Shown: piece by piece, positions 58,847 to 64,000 of the stretch
Layout: each line of letters opens with the position of its first letter
Position numbering within the stretch: the stretch's first letter is position 1
Assembly (NCBI GenBank): GCA_003008705.1
Contig: PDUO01000085.1
Span: forward strand, 5,779 to 69,778
Length of the DNA stretch: 64,000 nucleotides
Source of the DNA: Pezicula radicicola
Taxonomy: Eukaryota > Ascomycota > Leotiomycetes > Helotiales > Dermateaceae
Direction of reading: 5' to 3'
Position numbers and translations under genes: made by a program
The notes under the pieces: generated by a model
What the model was told of the DNA's origin: nothing
Seen by the model: the letters and a program-made list of their open reading frames with translations, nothing else
Database searches by the model: none

Positions 58847-61800
58847 TAGAAGCATCAGTCTACCTCTTTCGTACATAAGCTCCTGCTCACTCAACCACAA
58901 AACATCGTCGAAATTACCCTCCTTCTCCCAGGTGTCACTCATATGTAGTCGTAATAGAGCTTCCACAAGTAATTGAGGATTGAGGATTTGGCTTTTCCAA
59001 AGCGTCGAGGTCAAGGAATTGAAGTCGAAGATCTCGCATTTCTAAGACGAGACTCCGCCCAAATCCGACTGTTATGCTCATGTATGGTTCCTCAGCTCTG
59101 CAGCCTTGGGTAATCCAGAGGATAGTACTCTGAGACTCGAAAAGCCTTTTCATGCCACTCATTGTCTCGTTGGTTAGGTCTTTGAAAATGGGTGTATCCA
59201 GTTCTGTAAGAGAAAGTATGACAGTTGTTGCAGAGATCTTGAGAGAATCGATCTCTTCGAGAGTCCGGACGCGAGTGATAAGAATATCCAATAGCTGAAG
59301 TAGTCGCATAATCCTGTCAATGAGAGTAATGGTACTCATGGTTTGTCCACCAATAATCATCAAGTTCCAATGATCTGCTGTCCCTTTTGCTACACAATGC
59401 TGCAGAGGCTCTCGAAGAATACTGATTCGCTCGTCAATAGCCTGAGAAACCATCACGGACATTGGACGTGGTAACATATCGCGTTCTGGGGTAAGGGTGT
59501 CGATTCCAGAAAATCCGCTCTTGAGAAGCAGGCTATGCCATTCAGCAGACGACACGTAGGGCGACAACTTCCGGCCATCATTCTGGCCAAGCCACCACCC
59601 GGGAAGACACTCATGGAAAATCCCACTCTGACAACATCGTTACTTGCAATTTCTAGAATTATGAGGTAGCCTCTAGGTTTCAAGAGTCGGTGAGTGTTCT
59701 CTAAAGTCTTTTGTAGGTCGCTAGTAGTATGTAGAACCAAGGACCCAATAACAAGGTCATACGAATGTTCTGCGTATCCCTGCGCAACAACGTCTTTCTC
59801 AATGTCCAGTGCTTTGAAAATCATCTTCTCACCAAATGAAGCAAAGAGCTCCTGAGCAGTTTCAAAGAACCCCGTAGATATATCAGTGAAGGTATACAAG
59901 GAGAATGCCTGACCAACGTATCTTGTAATGGCTTTTGTGGCTCCCCCTGTACCAGTACCTAGAACCTAGTTAATATTGACTAATTAGTAATCAAATTTGG
60001 AATTCTTACCTATTTCGAGGATTTTCGTGTATGGATAGCGATGAACAACAACATGTGCTATAGTTTTTGCCAAGAACTCCGTCAATTCCTTAGGACCCAT
60101 TGCTTCTACGTAAAATGAGTTCAAAAGGTTGTCGGCAAGCAAATGCTGGAGCATATTCGAGAACCAGGTTGGGAGGCTCGACTGATCGACGCGGGAGCCA
60201 GTCTGAATAGGGTTCCCCAAGAGTCACAGTCACTCTCCCCGTAGCTAGATTTGTTAGAACATTGGATTCTTAACTAGTGCATGCATGATACATAAAGGCG
60301 GCCGACAAAAATTTTAAGCTCTCTTTAGATATATCATAGAGTGAAAAGACCGTTTCAATTCCGGACTCGTCATCACTGAATGTCAATGGTTTTCTAAGTT
60401 GAAAATTACAAACTTCGATAACACTAATAGGCTTATCGTTAGCTAAGAACCTAGAGGCTTCTACGGCTGTGGCAATGTATACGGTAGCTGGGAAGACTAT
60501 TTGTCCTTGAAGTTGGTGACCGTGAACCCATGGAAGTTCACTAGGTCGAAGTAAATTACGCCAGTGCATCTCTTCATCTACTTCATCATCTACTCTTAAT
60601 CCAAGTAGTAGATGCGGCGGATGCTTTTGAGAACGAAACGCCCTGGACGCTTGAGAATCATGCTAGAAAACTTTATCGTGATCCCAATGATATCTTGGTA
60701 AAGATTTTAATAGCTTCCTTTCTTGACTACCCGAGGTTAAGGCATTGTATCTATAAAAGTTGACTATAGGTGGGCTAAACTGAGACCAGATAAAACCAAG
60801 GGCATTAGAAAAGGCCTCGGTATCACCAACACCACGACTAAGAAGGCCGGTATATGGTATAGACTGTCCGCAGAGATCTTGCAAGTTTTGTAGGACCGGC
60901 TCTTTGAGGGTTAGATGCGGTCCAATTTCGATGGCAATATCGAAAAGACCTTCGTGGGCTGTAGCAGCTGCAAAGTGCTTGTGAGAATAAGACCGGTTTG
61001 ATCATGTTGTCGTTCTAGTAGGTTCCTCTAATTTTATCCTAAGATTCCATTTTGGTATTCTTGTACGTACTTGAGAACCAGGAACAGCCGTTTGTGGCGT
61101 GTCGAGGCTTAATACAGCACTCTTGCAGCGCTTTGGCGTAAGCAGCAGAACATAGAATCATATGCCAGGAATGGTAAGCCTTGTCAACTTTCAGCACCCT
61201 CGCAAAGTTCTTTTCTTCTTCAAAGATGGCTTTGGCTTCTTCAATAGCATCCAGATCTCCAGAGATCGTAACACTAGAAGAAGAATTGCAAGCAGCCACA
61301 CAGAGACGACCTTCGAAGATAGGCAGATTGCACAGTTCTGTAGCATCATCCATGGATGTCCCGACTGCCATCATAGCTCCTTGCTGATCATATCCCGCAA
61401 GTTTTGTATAGAAGCCACAATAGTAGGCGATCTTCAAAGCGTCGTAGCGAGTTATATAGCCAGCTGCATATGTAGCAGTAATTTCTCCAGAAGAATGACC
61501 AACCACCCCCTTGAATGTAACCCCAGTACTCCTTAGAAGATCAACCAAGATGATCTATACTGCTGTGTACAGGGGTTGTGCAATTACAGCCTCACTAAGT
61601 CGGGATTGCGAAGCTTCCGCAGTAAGTTCTTCGAAAATCGACCAGGAAGGTCGATCGGCTTCTGGAAAAGAAGTTTGGAGTATGCGATCTAGATCTTTCA
61701 CAGAGTTCCGAACGTGCTCAGATTCTAGCAGTTCTCGACCCATGGTTGCCCATTGAGCTCCTTGGCTAGTAAAGACTCCCTCCAAGCACCCTCGGAGTCG

Positions 61801-62165
61801 TGATTGATCTGGACCGAATTCCAGCGCCTTGGTTCTCGTTCAATTTGGCGGCTTCAAGAAACCCGTCAATTTTTAAAGCAAGTGTTTTTGTAGTTGTAAC
61901 TGAAATGGCTGCTCTTACTAGAAGCGCAGATCTTCCAGTATACAAGGTGCAAGAAAGGTCCTGGAGGCTAAGATCGGGACTGGCCTGAAGATGTTGAGAA
62001 TACAATGCAAGTATAGCCTCCAAAGCTTTCTCCGATGCGGCAGAGAATATAAAAGGGGTGAATTGAGTGATGGTTCTTAAAGGCCGTTTTTCTTTAGGTA
62101 CAAGAAAATTCTCGAGGATAACATGGGCATTCGTGCCTCCAAACCCGAAGCTATCAGTCTAGTAC
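58846..62165 (-). pseudogene. highly reducing polyketide synthase relic (KS end-AT-DH-MT)
   Basis: On the minus strand in order: SFGFGGTNAHVILE (end of KS, about 62150-62105), [13 protein letters not shown] and GHSSGEITATYAAG (acyltransferase, about 61770 and 61485), LPWVHGHQLQGQIVFP (dehydratase His motif, about 60535-60490), and a C-methyltransferase with KILEIG split by intron 59959-60008 before TGTGGATKAI, then YTFTDIS and SYDLVIGSLVLH. After that comes the linker region up to SEQELMYERGRLMLLRVYW (about 58880-58850). Stops are TAG at 61555 (Gln), 61039, 61015 (Trp) and 60663 (Trp). Frameshifts lie near 61780 and 59570. ER, KR and ACP are absent: the gene is cut at the P450 junction. The KS front is also missing. 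HR-PKSs make reduced, methyl-branched chains that can prime NR-PKSs. Confidence 0.88.
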
Positions 62166-62523
62166 TATAAGCTCCCCGCATGCCCTAGTAACTACTATAG
62201 GGATAACTGTGAGTATGTTGCTATGTCTGTAGAGGAGTAGTTACTTTCAACTACTAACTATAATCATCTATACCTTAAATCACTCCTAAAGTGAATCCAC
62301 GAAGTGCATCCGAATATTGTCAGTATGTGCCGGGTATTAGAACCAGTTGCCGGGAGCTTGGTCAGAAACCATCAACTTAGAAGTGATAATGATTGGGATA
62401 CTATCTCTAAAGAACTCGGACAGTATCTCTAGCCACCTACTTGACACATTGAACGAGTTCTTCACTTTTGGGAGTAATGTTTGATGAATCTTTGTATACT
62501 AAACGTAAAACATTTGGATAATA
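62166..62523. other. unassigned stretch between HR-PKS and Tc1 element
   Basis: On the minus strand an intron acceptor could lie directly before the SFGFGG motif. Further up, about 62420-62290, one frame reads SEFFRDSIPIIITSKLMVSD and APGNWF, stop, YPAHTDNIRMHFVDS, which looks like protein but is not the expected ketosynthase. Unidentified. Confidence 0.35.
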
Positions 62524-63889
62524 CAGTAACCGACAATTAGTAATAGGCGAAATATATCAAAACACGATTTTCTTCGATATAACTTTTTCTACCTACCAAC
62601 AACAATACCCTTAAAATACCACCTATACGAACTCCCCTAACCCCTACTTCTAGTAATCGAAAGTATAGGCCTGAATTGAAACTATATCTATATAGGAGGA
62701 TTATAGGTAAGTAGAATACTAGGAAATTATATACTAAAATCGAGGAGGAGTATAGGCTCTCGTAAGGGGCTATAGAGGGTACTATTAAGAACAACGAATT
62801 TAGAACGGATAGAGCCTCCCTACCTTAACCTAGTTAACTAAGGATATACTCGGACTATAATAATCGAATAATACTACGGAATATTCGATTATACCTAAAA
62901 CTTATATTTAAATAATATTAGGAAGAGACTAGACTAAAAATAAGTAACTTAACTATTAAGAATCTTTATTAGGTAAATAGGATATATTATTAGTATATAA
63001 AGAAGTACCCTAAACTTATAGAGGAAGTAGCTATAATAAGGTTTCTTTAGTACTACTACTAGGTATATTAGGATATTGAAAGGTAGAGGAAATATATATT
63101 TAGTAATAAGTATTTAGTAGAGTGGGGGTCTAGAAAATCGATTAAGTAGGTAATAGGTATCTTAGCCGATAAATAGAAGCTAGAGATAGTTATAATATAT
63201 AAAAAGGGAAAGGATATAAGGGTAATAGTCTAGGTAGTATTTTAGGGAACTAGGGAGAGGTCTAAGTTATATATAATAGACTATGATTTCGAATCAAAGA
63301 AGTAAGGGTACTTAGTAGTCTCCTACCTTAAAGTTCTTAAAGATTAAATACTTAAATACTACTATAATAGCCTTATATTTATATAGGATAATACCCCTAT
63401 ATATACTATATATACTATTAGGGATTAGTTCGAAGTAAACGGTATAGATATAATAGATTAGCCCCCTTACTCCCTAGACCTTAACCCTATTAAAAATACT
63501 TAGTAGGTACTTAAATATCTAGCTATAGAGATATTCCTAGAGGTTATAAAATTAATAAGGAAGATAGAGAATAATAGAAAGAATATTAAGGAAGCTTTAA
63601 AGGTAGTATAGGAGGCCTTACCTAACTCTCTTTTTAAGTTATTAATAGAGAGTATACCGAGGTAAGTTATAGCCTATATTAAGGTAAAGGGGTAGTATAC
63701 AAAGTATTAGACAAGGGATTTACTTTCTAAAAATTTAGGGTATTATATATATAGGTTAGAAGAGGTTGTATATAAATTTATATTATAATTAGGAGTATTT
63801 TGATGTTTTAGTAGGGTTTTCGAATAGTAGTATGATTTCTGAATTTCACTCACTAAATGGTTTAGTCTAATATTAATTGTCTAGTACTG
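62524..63889 (+). mobile_element. Tc1/mariner element, heavily RIP-mutated, 1366 bp
   Basis: The outer ends are related inverted repeats (left CAGTAACCGACAATTA; reverse complement of right CAGTACTAGACAATTA), with TA on both sides (62522-62523 and 63890-63891). The length is close to the 1348-bp element at 14162. Near the right end a + frame reads YSLDLNPIKNT, where SPDLNPIE is expected, and then PNSLFKLLIESIPR and a C-terminal KYTKY-like end, colinear with the transposase at 14252-15352. CA/TG are nearly gone in its interior and stops are everywhere. Confidence 0.7.
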
Positions 63890-63891
63890 TA

Positions 63892-64000
63892 GAATGAATC
63901 CGCAGATGGTTTAAGAGTGGATTACCAAGTCTAGAAGGCTGATAATGATCGAGCAGCCGAAAGGCAGTAACTCCTAAGAAGGATTTTCACCTGAGCCGCG
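63892..64000. other. window edge, coding trace on minus strand
   Basis: The minus strand has a stop-poor frame reading FLGVTAFRLLDHYQ and RLGNPLLNHLRIH. It would be the sequence on the other side of the Tc1 insertion; it does not match ketosynthase by eye. Too short to assign. Confidence 0.25.

Noticed and set aside
1..64000. tRNA, rRNA or other structured RNA genes
   Set aside because: No cloverleaf or rRNA-like segment was recognised on either strand by eye; a tRNAscan/Infernal run would settle it.
1..64000. Giant mobile element (Starship-type) carrying the cluster
   Set aside because: No DUF3435 tyrosine-recombinase captain or flanking direct repeats were recognised; only small Tc1 and copia elements are supported.

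Overview
This is a filamentous ascomycete (Pezizomycotina) nuclear window. The evidence is short spliceosomal introns (50-67 nt, GTAAGT/GTATGT donors, CTAAC-like branch sites), Zn2Cys6 regulators, fungal PKS architectures, a PL3 pectate lyase, Tc1 and Ty1/copia elements, and a very strong repeat-induced point mutation (RIP) signature. The class is not certain; a plant-associated fungus with AT-rich isochores (Leotiomycetes-like) fits.

Layout. 1-985 is a RIP-saturated AT block with essentially no CpA or TpG. 1-13 kb holds one intact gene (a 693-aa H/Q/N-rich protein, minus strand) and two genes whose frames are broken only by Gln-to-stop changes: a Zn2Cys6 regulator (5865-7119) and a membrane protein (10832-12907). 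14-35 kb is a graveyard: a hairpin repeat, a complete Tc1 element (14162-15509), a P450, an alpha/beta hydrolase, a probable transcription-factor relic, a non-reducing PKS (KS-AT-PT-ACP-TE), a membrane protein and an OPT-type transporter that carries a 101-bp foldback MITE. At 36.1-37.1 kb lies an intact four-exon PL3 pectate lyase. 38.8-44.3 kb holds a NOR1-like SDR relic, a Zn2Cys6 regulator relic and a truncated copia element. At 44.4-45.2 kb is an intact secreted 284-aa orphan. 46.3-47.4 kb holds a G-rich inverted-repeat element and a stop-free truncated small protein. 48.8-50.6 kb is a Baeyer-Villiger monooxygenase relic. 51.1-56.4 kb is a second RIP-saturated block with a 933-N assembly gap; behind the mutations a Ty1/copia polyprotein can still be read. 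56.4-62.2 kb holds an SDR cut by that block, a P450 fused tail-to-tail with a highly reducing PKS (AT-DH-MT part), and a second, heavily mutated Tc1 element at the right edge.

How it fits together. An NR-PKS, an HR-PKS, a BVMO, two SDRs, two P450s, a hydrolase, a transporter and one or two regulators in about 48 kb is the content expected of a fungal polyketide cluster or clusters, but all are dead. The internal stops are overwhelmingly TAG/TAA where Gln (CAR) or Trp (TGG) is expected, which are the products of CpA-to-TpA change on one or the other strand. The intact genes standing among the relics (PL3 lyase, secreted orphan) are the likely selected, host-interaction genes. Domain calls are by eye from translated sequence; no database search was run.
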